Below, one piece after another: positions 51,982-59,727 of a DNA stretch of 64,000 nucleotides. Each line of letters opens with the position of its first letter. Positions within the stretch are counted from its first letter, which is position 1. The position numbers and the translations under genes are program-made. The notes beneath the pieces are model-generated. The model saw only the letters and a program-made list of their open reading frames with translations. It ran no database searches and was not told the DNA's origin. Origin of the DNA: Nocardiopsis alba DSM 43377 (GTDB taxonomy: Bacteria > Actinomycetota > Actinomycetes > Streptosporangiales > Streptosporangiaceae); the NCBI RefSeq assembly GCF_000341225.1, contig NZ_ANAC01000011.1, forward strand, positions 434,001 through 498,000. Reading direction: 5' to 3'.

Positions 51982-52740
51982 CTAGTACTCGGTGATCGAC
52001 AGGGCGACGCCGTCGACGATCTCGACCTCGGCCGTGATGGCGGTCCCGTTCGCGAGGGTGGCGTCGAACCGGTCGAAGTCACAGATCACGTCGCCGGTGT
52101 CGGGGTCCTGGACGCCCCCGGCGCAGGCGTAGAGGCCCGCGTGGATCACGGTGTCCTCGGCCACGTAGAACGCCGTGCCGTCGACCATGTACTCACCGGG
52201 GGAGATGTACTCCAGGTCGCCGCTCACGAGTTCGGAGGCCCCGTCCGCGGCGCCGTCCTCGGGGACCGGAGCCGACTCGGGGGTGTCCGTCGCGCCGGAG
52301 CCGTTCGGGGTCTCGCTGTCGTACTCGGTGATCGTCACGGCGATGATCTCGTCGTTCTCACCCGACTCCGCCTCGGCCTTGACGTGGACGGGGGCCTCCC
52401 CCTGGGCCGCGGCCTCGAAGGACTCCAGGTCGCATTCCACGACGCCGAAGCCGACGTCGTCGACCCCGTCCTCGGCGGGGCAGACGTCGAGGCCGCCCAG
52501 ATAGCGGGTCTCCTCGCTGACGAAGAACGCCTGGCCGTCGATGACGAACTCGCCCGGGGCGAGGTACTCCAGTTGTCCCATGAGCGCGTCCTCTCCCGTC
52601 CGATCGGAGGCCTCCGACCGTCCGGAGTCGGACGACGTCACCGCGTCGATCACCTCTTGAGAGGAGCAGGCCGCGGAGCCCACGATCACCAGACCGGAGG
52701 TCGCGAGGGCCAGGACGGTGTTGCGGATATCGCGCTTCAT
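51982..52740 (-). CDS. lipoprotein with an internally duplicated domain
   Basis: A 252-residue lipoprotein: lipobox GSAAC with Cys25. Residues 57-140 and 176-252 are two copies of one module: LEYLAPGEFVIDGQAFFVSEET and LEYISPGEYMVDGTAFYVAEDT, each with two Cys (LDVCPAE/VVECDLE and LYACAGG/VICDFD) and each ending in ITEY. A Pro/Ser/Gly/Asp-rich linker joins them. The start follows AAAGGAAG. I do not recognise the family; an external structural or binding role is likely. Confidence 0.75.
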   Translation of the reverse strand: MKRDIRNTVLALATSGLVIVGSAACSSQEVIDAVTSSDSGRSEASDRTGEDALMGQLEYLAPGEFVIDGQAFFVSEETRYLGGLDVCPAEDGVDDVGFGVVECDLESFEAAAQGEAPVHVKAEAESGENDEIIAVTITEYDSETPNGSGATDTPESAPVPEDGAADGASELVSGDLEYISPGEYMVDGTAFYVAEDTVIHAGLYACAGGVQDPDTGDVICDFDRFDATLANGTAITAEVEIVDGVALSITEY

Positions 52741-53277
52741 GCGCTTCCTTTCTTTCCCCCGGAAGGAGATGCTGAATTGCGGGTATTCGGGCATGACCAT
52801 GACGGCATCGGAATTTTCGGGGGATGTGGAAACGCGCGAAGGGCGGGTCGCGGTGTTTCGAAAAATTCGGATCCGGCGCGCTTCACGAGGGCGCGCCCCT
52901 GCCGGCGTTCCTTGACGAGATCCGCTTCGACCTCGGTCTTCGTCTCATCGGGTGGACGTCGCAGTCGACGTTCCACGGTTCCGACCGCGGTGAGAACACC
53001 GTTCTCGGATGCTGATCGGACCGTTGTACCGGGGGATTCTCCATATCGAACCCCGGGTCACGTGTTCCGCTTTATCTCCTTCGCTTCGCGGGTCGTCCCG
53101 CGTGCTCTCATTGTTCCTTTTCGGGCGTTCTGATGGCGGTCGGGGCGCCGAGGTTCTCCCGAATGAGGATTTTTTTCGAGCGTTCGCCCGGGTCCGTCGT
53201 TCCCGCGCAGGGATCGGGACATGAGAAAGGCCCTGCGAACAGGGCCTTCTCCGGTGTCGGGCAGAGGGGTCTCGGGC
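52741..53277. other. long intergenic region, no gene seen
   Basis: No supported coding region; short open frames here show no family resemblance. Composition is less GC-rich, with short T runs near 53168-53177. The right part carries the hairpin at 53227-53248 that probably ends the large operon downstream. It may hold the promoter of the duplicated lipoprotein gene. Confidence 0.45.
53227..53248 (-). terminator. operon-end hairpin (repeat copy C)
   Basis: AAGGCCCTG and CAGGGCCTT form a perfect 9-bp stem with a four-base CGAA loop. It lies 30 bases beyond the last gene of the ten-gene operon. It is related to the hairpins at 50230 and 51804, but its flank is diverged. Confidence 0.65.
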
Positions 53278-54132
53278 TCAGTGGGCCGCCACCGTGTTCG
53301 TCAGGAGGACGTCGTGGGTGCCGAACCTCATCTCGATCCGGTCACCGCCCTCCATCGAGAACCCACTGTGGAAGCTGCTGCGGTCGGCGCCGAGGTAGAC
53401 GTAGTGCACACGCCCCGGAGCGAGCAGCGCCTCGTACGCGAAGAGACCGGAGATCATCTCGGGCACGTCGTACAGGATGGCCTTGGTCCCCGTGGTGAAG
53501 GCGCCCTGCCACACGGGTCCGCCGTCCCGCTCGATGGTGACATGACCCGTGACGTGGCGGGGCGGGGCGTCCAGGAAGAGCCAGGGGGAGATCCCCGCGT
53601 CGCAGAGCTTGGCGTAGGAGAGGTGCCCGTTGTTCCGCTTGAAACGACCGATGTCGGTCAGGTCGTTGCCGAAGGTGTGGCCGACGTAGCGCGGGGTTCC
53701 GGAGGGGTCGGTGAGGTAGACGAGGACGACCTCCGCCTCCTCCGTCAAAGCGACGGCTCCGGACGGTACGCGCAGTGTCTCTCCGGGGACCTTCAGGACG
53801 TCGCCGAGGCCCTTGAAGAACCAGTTGGGCATGGTGTTCTCGGCGGCGTCGACCTTGGCGTGATGGGTCGCCATGAAACCACCGACCAGCGCGTCGCCGA
53901 CGGAGTCCGGCAGCAGTGGCGGACGGAGCCGTACGTCGGAGGCGGGGACGGGTGTCGCCTCACGCCCCCGGGTCAGGGCCTCGGTGAGGGCGGGGACGTC
54001 GCCGTTCGCCGCGAGCAGGGTGGACTGGAGATCGAGATCGCCGAGCGGGTACAGGTGGAGGGTGGTGGCCCCGGGGGAGTCGAGGCCGAAGTGGCGCTCG
54101 CCCCGGTGGACGCATTCGTACAGGGTGGGCAT
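53278..54132 (-). CDS. FAH-fold family enzyme (AraD1/GguC-like)
   Basis: A 284-residue protein. The segments VLVYLTDPSGTPRYVGHTFGNDLTDIGRFKRNNGHLSYAKLCDAGISPWLFL resemble the fumarylacetoacetate-hydrolase-like AraD1/GguC group, which acts on 2-keto-3-deoxy sugar acids or related ketoacids. The ATG overlaps the stop of the enolase-superfamily gene by one base (TGATG). It is the last gene of a ten-gene operon. The exact reaction is not predictable; hydrolysis, decarboxylation or dehydration of a keto acid is possible. Confidence 0.75.
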   Translation of the reverse strand: MPTLYECVHRGERHFGLDSPGATTLHLYPLGDLDLQSTLLAANGDVPALTEALTRGREATPVPASDVRLRPPLLPDSVGDALVGGFMATHHAKVDAAENTMPNWFFKGLGDVLKVPGETLRVPSGAVALTEEAEVVLVYLTDPSGTPRYVGHTFGNDLTDIGRFKRNNGHLSYAKLCDAGISPWLFLDAPPRHVTGHVTIERDGGPVWQGAFTTGTKAILYDVPEMISGLFAYEALLAPGRVHYVYLGADRSSFHSGFSMEGGDRIEMRFGTHDVLLTNTVAAH

Positions 54133-55349
54133 CAGGAGGTCACCTCGGAGGAAGCGGGGATCCAGCGGTCGTGGTACCAGGACCGGGAGGCCCAGCGTTC
54201 GGCGGACGCGTTCAGGCGCATACCGAAGCCGGGGCCGGGGGGCGGTGCCAGGGTGTTGGTCCGGCGGTCCACCAGGGGGCGCGGTGAGACGATCACGTCG
54301 GAGTCGGCGAAGAAGCGGTCGGACTGACCGGCCTCGACGGTGAGTGCGTCCGGGGCGCGGAAGGCCAGGGCCCGTCCGGCGTTGATCAGGGGCCCGACCT
54401 CCGCGACCTGTACACCGATCTGGAAGGCCAGGCCCGTGCCCCGGGCGTACGAGATCAGACGGGACGAGGCGGACAGGCCGCCGTTCTTGGCGACGCGCAC
54501 GTTCACGGCGTCGCACGCCTCGGTGTCCACGGCCGTCCGGGCGTCCGCGAGAGTGAGGACCGACTCGTCCAACATGACGCGGACGCCGGTCTCCCGACGT
54601 AGGACGCGAAGGTCCTTCCAGGAACGAGGGGGCAGCGGCTCCTCCAGGAGGTCCACCCCGACGTCGCGCAGCCGGAGGGCGTTCGGCACGGCGGTCTCGG
54701 AGGTCCAGCTCATGTTCGCGTCGACCATGACGGGGATCTCCGGGCCCAGCCGCTCCCGGATCGCCGTGATCGTACGGACGTCCTGTTCGAGGTCGGTGGA
54801 GGCCTTGACCTTGACGAAGTGGAAGGGCCCGCGCTCGTTCAGAAAGGTGTCGACGTCGGTTCCCAGATCGAGGACCTGGGAGATCGGAAGCATCGACGGT
54901 TCGGAGGACGTTCGGATCGGATCGGGCACGAGGTCGGTGGCGGGGAGGTCGAGGCGGCGGGCGATCAGGTCCAGCACGGCCGTCTCGATCAGACAGATCA
55001 GGTTGTTGTTCCGTCCGGGGGCACCGCCCGCGACGGCGGGACTCAGGACCTCCGCGAACACCTCCTCGAAGGGCGCCTCCCGTAGCCGTTCCAGGAGATC
55101 CTCCGGAGGAACGGACCTCAACCGGGCGAACAACCGGTCCATCGGGACCCGGAGCAGGGTCTCGCCCACGCTCGCGGTCGTCTCACCGGTGACGTAGGAA
55201 CGCGGCGCGCATTCTCCGACCCCGGTCGTGCCGTCGACGGTCAGACTCAGGACGAGGCCGTCGGCGGTGGAACGGCGGGCCGCCGGGTGGTCGAACCGGG
55301 CCAGCATCGGCGGCGCCGCCCGGTACAGCCGGGCCCCGGACTCAGACAT
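54132..55349 (-). CDS. enolase-superfamily enzyme, muconate-lactonizing/dipeptide-epimerase type
   Basis: A 405-residue protein with a full MLE-subgroup active site: K180-x-K182 (HFVKVKAS), metal ligands D210 (VDANMSW), E236 (EEPLPP) and D261 (DESVL), and K288 (NVRVAKNGG). This subgroup abstracts a proton next to a carboxylate and includes muconate cycloisomerases, o-succinylbenzoate synthases and dipeptide epimerases. Co-operon with an ATP-grasp ligase favours a peptide or amide substrate, but that is inference. It overlaps the hydrolase gene by eight bases and the FAH-like gene by one. Confidence 0.85.
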   Translation of the reverse strand: MSESGARLYRAAPPMLARFDHPAARRSTADGLVLSLTVDGTTGVGECAPRSYVTGETTASVGETLLRVPMDRLFARLRSVPPEDLLERLREAPFEEVFAEVLSPAVAGGAPGRNNNLICLIETAVLDLIARRLDLPATDLVPDPIRTSSEPSMLPISQVLDLGTDVDTFLNERGPFHFVKVKASTDLEQDVRTITAIRERLGPEIPVMVDANMSWTSETAVPNALRLRDVGVDLLEEPLPPRSWKDLRVLRRETGVRVMLDESVLTLADARTAVDTEACDAVNVRVAKNGGLSASSRLISYARGTGLAFQIGVQVAEVGPLINAGRALAFRAPDALTVEAGQSDRFFADSDVIVSPRPLVDRRTNTLAPPPGPGFGMRLNASAERWASRSWYHDRWIPASSEVTS

Positions 55350-56238
55350 CCCGGTCCAGGCCTTGGAGCAGGGTGTGGGTGGACGCCCAGTCGACGAGGT
55401 CGTCCCGGACGTCGGTGTAGAAGAGGTAGTGCCGATCGGTCGGGAAATGGATGATCGTGCCCCGTTCGGTGACCATCCGGTCGAACACGCGGCGGCTGTC
55501 GTCGAGGTCGAGGAAGGGGTCGGTCAGCCCGGACACGAACACGGTCGGTACACGGGGAGGTTCACTCCGGTCCGGGTGGTCCGGGTCGACGTAGAGGCGT
55601 TCCAGCTCCAGGAGGGTGCCGCGGGAGCGGCGGGTGATCGACCGGATCGCGAGATCGTCGTCGTCGATGAACCGCTGGTAACGGGGTACCGCGGTGAAGT
55701 CCTCCGACCGCAGACCGGCGTCCCACAGTTGGGTTCCGGTGTCGGCGGCCAGGGCCGCCCGTTCGCTCTCGCCGAGCAGCGAGTGCAGCCGTCCCAGCCA
55801 CGTCGAGCAGTAGACGGCGGCCTCGTAGCGGACGGTGAAGTCGGCGTGGTGCACCAGGGCGGCCAGGAAGGACCCTCCCAGGCAGTGCCCGAAGAGGGAC
55901 AGGGGGACGTCGTCGCCGATCGTCTCGCGAACGTGGGTCAGGGCGACGGTGTAGTCGGAGATGACGGTGGCCACGTCCGGGATCTCGTTGCGGGGGCCGT
56001 CGCTGACCCCGCTGCCGCGTCGGTCCAGGACGAAGAAGGCGATGTCGTTGTCCGCGAACCGGGGCCCCACCTCCCACAGCCACCCGGCGTGGCTCTGTAA
56101 CCCGTGGAAGTAGAAGACCGCGCCCTTGGGGCGGCGTCGGGGCCGCCACAGGTGGAGGGCCAGCCGGGCACCGTCGTCGGCCGACAGCGTGATGATCTCT
56201 CGACGTACGTTCTGAGGCGGCCTCTTGGTCTCGATCAC
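55342..56238 (-). CDS. alpha/beta hydrolase with Cys nucleophile
   Basis: A 298-residue serine-lipase-like fold of the monoacylglycerol-lipase group (oxyanion FHGLQSHAGW, DRRGSGVSDGPR). The nucleophile elbow reads LFGHCLGG: C119 sits where Ser is expected (codon TGC). The acid and His follow in SGLTDPFLDLD and FPTDRHYLF. Cys nucleophiles occur in dienelactone hydrolases and some thioester-processing enzymes. The GTG start overlaps the GH3 stop by four bases. It might release, transfer or cyclise an acyl product; that is inference. Confidence 0.82.
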   Translation of the reverse strand: MIETKRPPQNVRREIITLSADDGARLALHLWRPRRRPKGAVFYFHGLQSHAGWLWEVGPRFADNDIAFFVLDRRGSGVSDGPRNEIPDVATVISDYTVALTHVRETIGDDVPLSLFGHCLGGSFLAALVHHADFTVRYEAAVYCSTWLGRLHSLLGESERAALAADTGTQLWDAGLRSEDFTAVPRYQRFIDDDDLAIRSITRRSRGTLLELERLYVDPDHPDRSEPPRVPTVFVSGLTDPFLDLDDSRRVFDRMVTERGTIIHFPTDRHYLFYTDVRDDLVDWASTHTLLQGLDRDV

Positions 56239-57923
56239 CGGTGCGCTCCCGTCGATGCCGTGTCGCCGAGGATGTCGGCGGCGAAGTCGGTGTCCTGCTG
56301 GAAGGGCTTGTACTTGTACTGGGTGGTGTTGCCCCGCTGCCGGCGGGACTCGACGTAGGCGGCGATGCCGCCGTGCGGGACGGTGGTGAAGGTGAGCGGG
56401 GCGAGTCTGCCGCTGGTGCGCTTGGAGGCGTACTCGATGTTGATGTCCTGGAGCGCGCGGTCCACCCCCTCCGACAGGAGACGGTCCTGTTCCTCGCCGG
56501 GGTCGGAGATCTCGCCGACCATCACGTAGTACGGCGGCTCGCTCCAGCGCGGACCGCACAGGTAGAGCCCGACCGAACGTCCGGCCGCCGTCATGGCCCG
56601 TTCGATGGCCCTGGTGACCTGGGTCTCGGTGATCTTCTCCCCGGTGAAGGAGTGGAAGATCCCGTCCCGGTGGACGAAGTGCACCCACGGGGTTCCGTCC
56701 ACGAACCGGTCGACGTGGTAGACGTCGCCGGTCCACAGTCGGTACAGGCCGTTGGCCTGGGTCATGATCAGGTGATAGTCGCGACCCTCCTCCACCTCGT
56801 CGAACAGCAGGGTCTCGACCCGCTCGCCCGCGTCGAGCAGGGCGCCCAGGTCCGTCTCCGCCGGTACGAACTCGAAGAAGGCCTGGCCGACCGCCAGAGG
56901 CTGGCTGTCGAGGGAGTCGTCGACGGGGATGGTGGTCACCCCCTCGGTTCCGCAGCTCATGAACGGCATGGCGGACACCCCGGGGAGGACGGCCTCCAAC
57001 CGGGGCAGGTAGAGCTTGGCCGAGGACGACAACCAGGAACTGTAGGTGTTCAGCGACGGCCAGACGTCCTTGAGCGTGAACTCGCCCCGGTCCAGGACCG
57101 CCTGGAAGCGGCGGGCCCGCTCGGGGTCGGGGTCGGTGTGGGGCCGACCTTCGAGTGTGCCCTCGGCGAGGTCGCGGACCAGGTCCTCTCCGTGCTCGAC
57201 GATGAGGTCGCGTAACGAGATCAGGGTGCTCGGGTTGATGGCCGAGACGAAGCGCAGGTCCTCGCCGAGGAAGTGGCGGATCCGGTGGTACATCCGCCCG
57301 GAGTGCGAGGAGGGCGCGGCGGTGCCGAACCACGGCGCGGCGGACCACGGCGGGTTCCAGTCCCGGGCGTTGATCTTCGGATGGCGGTTGCTGATGGCCT
57401 GATAGGGGACGCCGGCCAGGAAGTCGTCGACGTCCTCGTAGACGGTCTGGGTGTCGAGCGCCGCGTACGGGTGGGCGAGGATCTCGGGGTGGTGTTCCAG
57501 GTAGACGCCCCACATGGCCCGCATCGCGGGGATACGGTACTTGAGCAGCCAGTGCAGGGTGTAGGGGACACGTTTGGGGACGCCCGTCGTCCCGCTCGTC
57601 TTCAACCAGCGCAGGACGGGGCTACAGGAGAGGGTTCCGCCCTTGGTCCGGATCTCACGGTCGATCTCTTCGGTGAAGTCGTCGTAGCGCATCACGGGAA
57701 GGGTGTCCCGGAAGGCGTCCGGGGCCGTCGTGAGGACGTCGTGACCGCGCTCCTTCCAATGGAGCGAGTCCGCGCACAGGGCGATGACGTCGTCGAGGAC
57801 CCGCCTCTGTGCCGTGGCCGGGTCCTTCAGGTCCACCAGGAAGGCCTCCCCGGCCCGCCGGCATTCCTCCGCGAAAGGGACACGGCGCGTGCGCCAGTGC
57901 TTCTGCCACTGCGTACTGCCCAC
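56235..57923 (-). CDS. GH3-family acyl-acid amido synthetase
   Basis: A 562-residue enzyme of the GH3 family, known from plants as the auxin/jasmonate amido synthetases that adenylate a carboxylic acid and couple it to an amine. Visible motifs: the P-loop-like LKTSGTTGVPKR (TSGTTG at 109-114), FMSCGTEGVTT (GTEG at 325-328) and NGLYRLWTGD (to residue 400), plus the hinge FTGEKITETQ. Bacterial members are uncommon and the acid and amine here are unknown. The gene overlaps the Cys-hydrolase gene and follows a monooxygenase pair. Confidence 0.88.
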   Translation of the reverse strand: MGSTQWQKHWRTRRVPFAEECRRAGEAFLVDLKDPATAQRRVLDDVIALCADSLHWKERGHDVLTTAPDAFRDTLPVMRYDDFTEEIDREIRTKGGTLSCSPVLRWLKTSGTTGVPKRVPYTLHWLLKYRIPAMRAMWGVYLEHHPEILAHPYAALDTQTVYEDVDDFLAGVPYQAISNRHPKINARDWNPPWSAAPWFGTAAPSSHSGRMYHRIRHFLGEDLRFVSAINPSTLISLRDLIVEHGEDLVRDLAEGTLEGRPHTDPDPERARRFQAVLDRGEFTLKDVWPSLNTYSSWLSSSAKLYLPRLEAVLPGVSAMPFMSCGTEGVTTIPVDDSLDSQPLAVGQAFFEFVPAETDLGALLDAGERVETLLFDEVEEGRDYHLIMTQANGLYRLWTGDVYHVDRFVDGTPWVHFVHRDGIFHSFTGEKITETQVTRAIERAMTAAGRSVGLYLCGPRWSEPPYYVMVGEISDPGEEQDRLLSEGVDRALQDINIEYASKRTSGRLAPLTFTTVPHGGIAAYVESRRQRGNTTQYKYKPFQQDTDFAADILGDTASTGAHR

Positions 57924-57939
57924 GATGTCAGCTTCCTTC

Positions 57940-58497
57940 TCAGCTCGGTCTTCCTGTACGCCGGTGGGTCATGGGCTCGGTCGATGTGGGTTTCTCGGGT
58001 GCCAGGACACGGAACCGGCTCCCGTGGAACACCAGGGGTTCGGCCGGTCCGGTCGGTGCGCCGTCGATGGTGGAGGCGATGATCAGTTCGTGGTCGCCCG
58101 CCGGGTGGACCACGGTGATCGCGCAGTCCAGCCAGCCCAGCCCGTCCGCCGGGACGGGGTGGCCGGCCGGGGTGGACGTCCAGCCGCGTCCGGCGAACCG
58201 GTCGGCGGCGCGGACGCCGAAACGTCGACAGAGGTCGACGTGCCCCTCTCCGAGGATGCTGACGGCGAAGTCTCCGGTCGCCCGGATCCTCGGCCAGGTG
58301 GTCGAGGTGCGGGCCGCGCAGAAGGCGACGAGCGGAGGGTCGAGTGAGACGGAGGTGAAGGAGTTGACGACCATGCCCGCGGGGCCGTCCTCCGTACGCG
58401 TGGTGATGAGGACGACCCCGGTGGCGAAACGGCCGAGGACGTCCCGGAACAGACGCCGGTCCAGGGGACGGTGCGCCGACGTGCTCTGTTGCGTCAT
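57940..58497 (-). CDS. flavin reductase (two-component monooxygenase partner)
   Basis: A 185-residue HpaC/RutF-type flavin reductase: FATGVVLITTRTEDGPAGMVVNSFTSVSLDPPLVAFCAARTSTTWPRIRATGDFAVSILGEGHVDLCRRFG. It supplies reduced FMN to an oxygenase; the LLM monooxygenase just upstream in the operon is the obvious partner. MTQQST was taken as the start because GGGGAG lies nine bases upstream; a GTG at 58521 is less likely. Confidence 0.9.
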   Translation of the reverse strand: MTQQSTSAHRPLDRRLFRDVLGRFATGVVLITTRTEDGPAGMVVNSFTSVSLDPPLVAFCAARTSTTWPRIRATGDFAVSILGEGHVDLCRRFGVRAADRFAGRGWTSTPAGHPVPADGLGWLDCAITVVHPAGDHELIIASTIDGAPTGPAEPLVFHGSRFRVLAPEKPTSTEPMTHRRTGRPS

Positions 58498-58563
58498 GCG
58501 GATGCTCTCCCCTTGTTCCACCGTTCGTTCCCGGACGCCCGGCCGTGACGGGTCATCGAGGTC

Positions 58564-59676
58564 TTACCGGGAGGAACGGGCGGCGATCGCCCGGTCCACG
58601 GCCTCCCGCGGCCGGTCCGCGGCACCGTTGATCCGAGGGGCGACGTGGCGCGCCAGGAGTTCGAGGCTGCGGTCGGTGTTCTCGTAGGTGGTCCAGTCCG
58701 CGGCGTAGACCAGGAGGGTGCCGAAGCCTCCGGTGGCCTCCTGCATCTTCCGGATGCCGGCGACCACGTCGTCCACGGAGCCGACGAGGGCTCCGCCGGC
58801 CTCGACCCGGGCCTCCAGGAGCTGCTCCCGAGGGACACCGGGGGGCTGGACGTCGCGTCCCGCCGCCTTGCCGAAGTATTCGAACAACCAGCGGTCGTAG
58901 CCCTCGCGGACCTCGTCGAACGCCTGTTTCCGGGTCTCGGCGACGTGCACCGGAAGGGCGATGCGCCATCGATCGCGGTCCAGGGTCCGGCCGAACTCCT
59001 CGGCGGCCTCCTCCGCGTACTTCCACTGTTGGGCCAGGCCGATGTGGTCCGGGGCGCCCGGGGTCATCAGCGCGAACGGGAGGGCGAAGGAGGTCATGCT
59101 CAGTCCGTACCGGCCGATGAGGCGGGGGCTGGTCACCGAGGTGCCGGAGGTGGCCAGCGCGACCTCGATCGGGTCGGGTCCGAACCGGGGCAGCTGAAGT
59201 CTGGCGTTCCGCAGCTCGTACCAGTCGGTCTTCTGGTCGACGACACCCTCGCCGTTGACCAGCTCGAGAAGGCTCGGCAGCGCCTCGTCCAGACGCCTGC
59301 GCTGGGTCGCCCCGTCGAGGCCGAACATGGGCGCGTCGAAGGGGACGCCCGGGCCCACGCCCAGGATGTAGCGGCCCTGGGAGAGGTGGTGCAGGTGTAC
59401 GGCACGACTGGCGACGTGGAAGGGGTGGTGGCCGGAGAGCGGGACCACGCCGTGCGCGAGCCTGATCTGCCGGGTGCGTTGACTCGCGGCGGCGATCAGG
59501 GTCTCGGGGGCGCCGACGAGACCCCAGCCCAGGGTGTGGTGTTCGCCGAACCAGGCCTCGTCGAAGTTCAGGCGGTCGGCGAGCTCCACGAGGTCGAGGT
59601 CGCGTTGGATCGCCAGATGCGGGTCCTGTCCCGTCTCGTGGACGGGGGACAGGAAGATACCTATACGACTGTGCAC
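58564..59676 (-). CDS. luciferase-like (LLM) flavin-dependent monooxygenase
   Basis: A 370-residue TIM-barrel flavin enzyme: ADRLNFDEAWFGEHHTLGWGLVGAPETLIAAASQRTRQIRLAHGVVPLSGHHPFHVASRAVHLHHLSQGRYILGVGPG. The C-terminus has the GSVDDVVAGIRKMQEATGGFGTLLV family pattern. It should use reduced FMN and O2, with the co-encoded flavin reductase, to oxidise a small molecule (hydroxylation, Baeyer-Villiger or N-oxidation cannot be told apart). It stands between the ATP-grasp and reductase genes. Confidence 0.9.
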   Translation of the reverse strand: MHSRIGIFLSPVHETGQDPHLAIQRDLDLVELADRLNFDEAWFGEHHTLGWGLVGAPETLIAAASQRTRQIRLAHGVVPLSGHHPFHVASRAVHLHHLSQGRYILGVGPGVPFDAPMFGLDGATQRRRLDEALPSLLELVNGEGVVDQKTDWYELRNARLQLPRFGPDPIEVALATSGTSVTSPRLIGRYGLSMTSFALPFALMTPGAPDHIGLAQQWKYAEEAAEEFGRTLDRDRWRIALPVHVAETRKQAFDEVREGYDRWLFEYFGKAAGRDVQPPGVPREQLLEARVEAGGALVGSVDDVVAGIRKMQEATGGFGTLLVYAADWTTYENTDRSLELLARHVAPRINGAADRPREAVDRAIAARSSR

Positions 59677-59727
59677 GGATGTGCCTCCGGTAGAGGAGAG
59701 GGGCGGGGCGATGGTGGGGCCCGAAGG

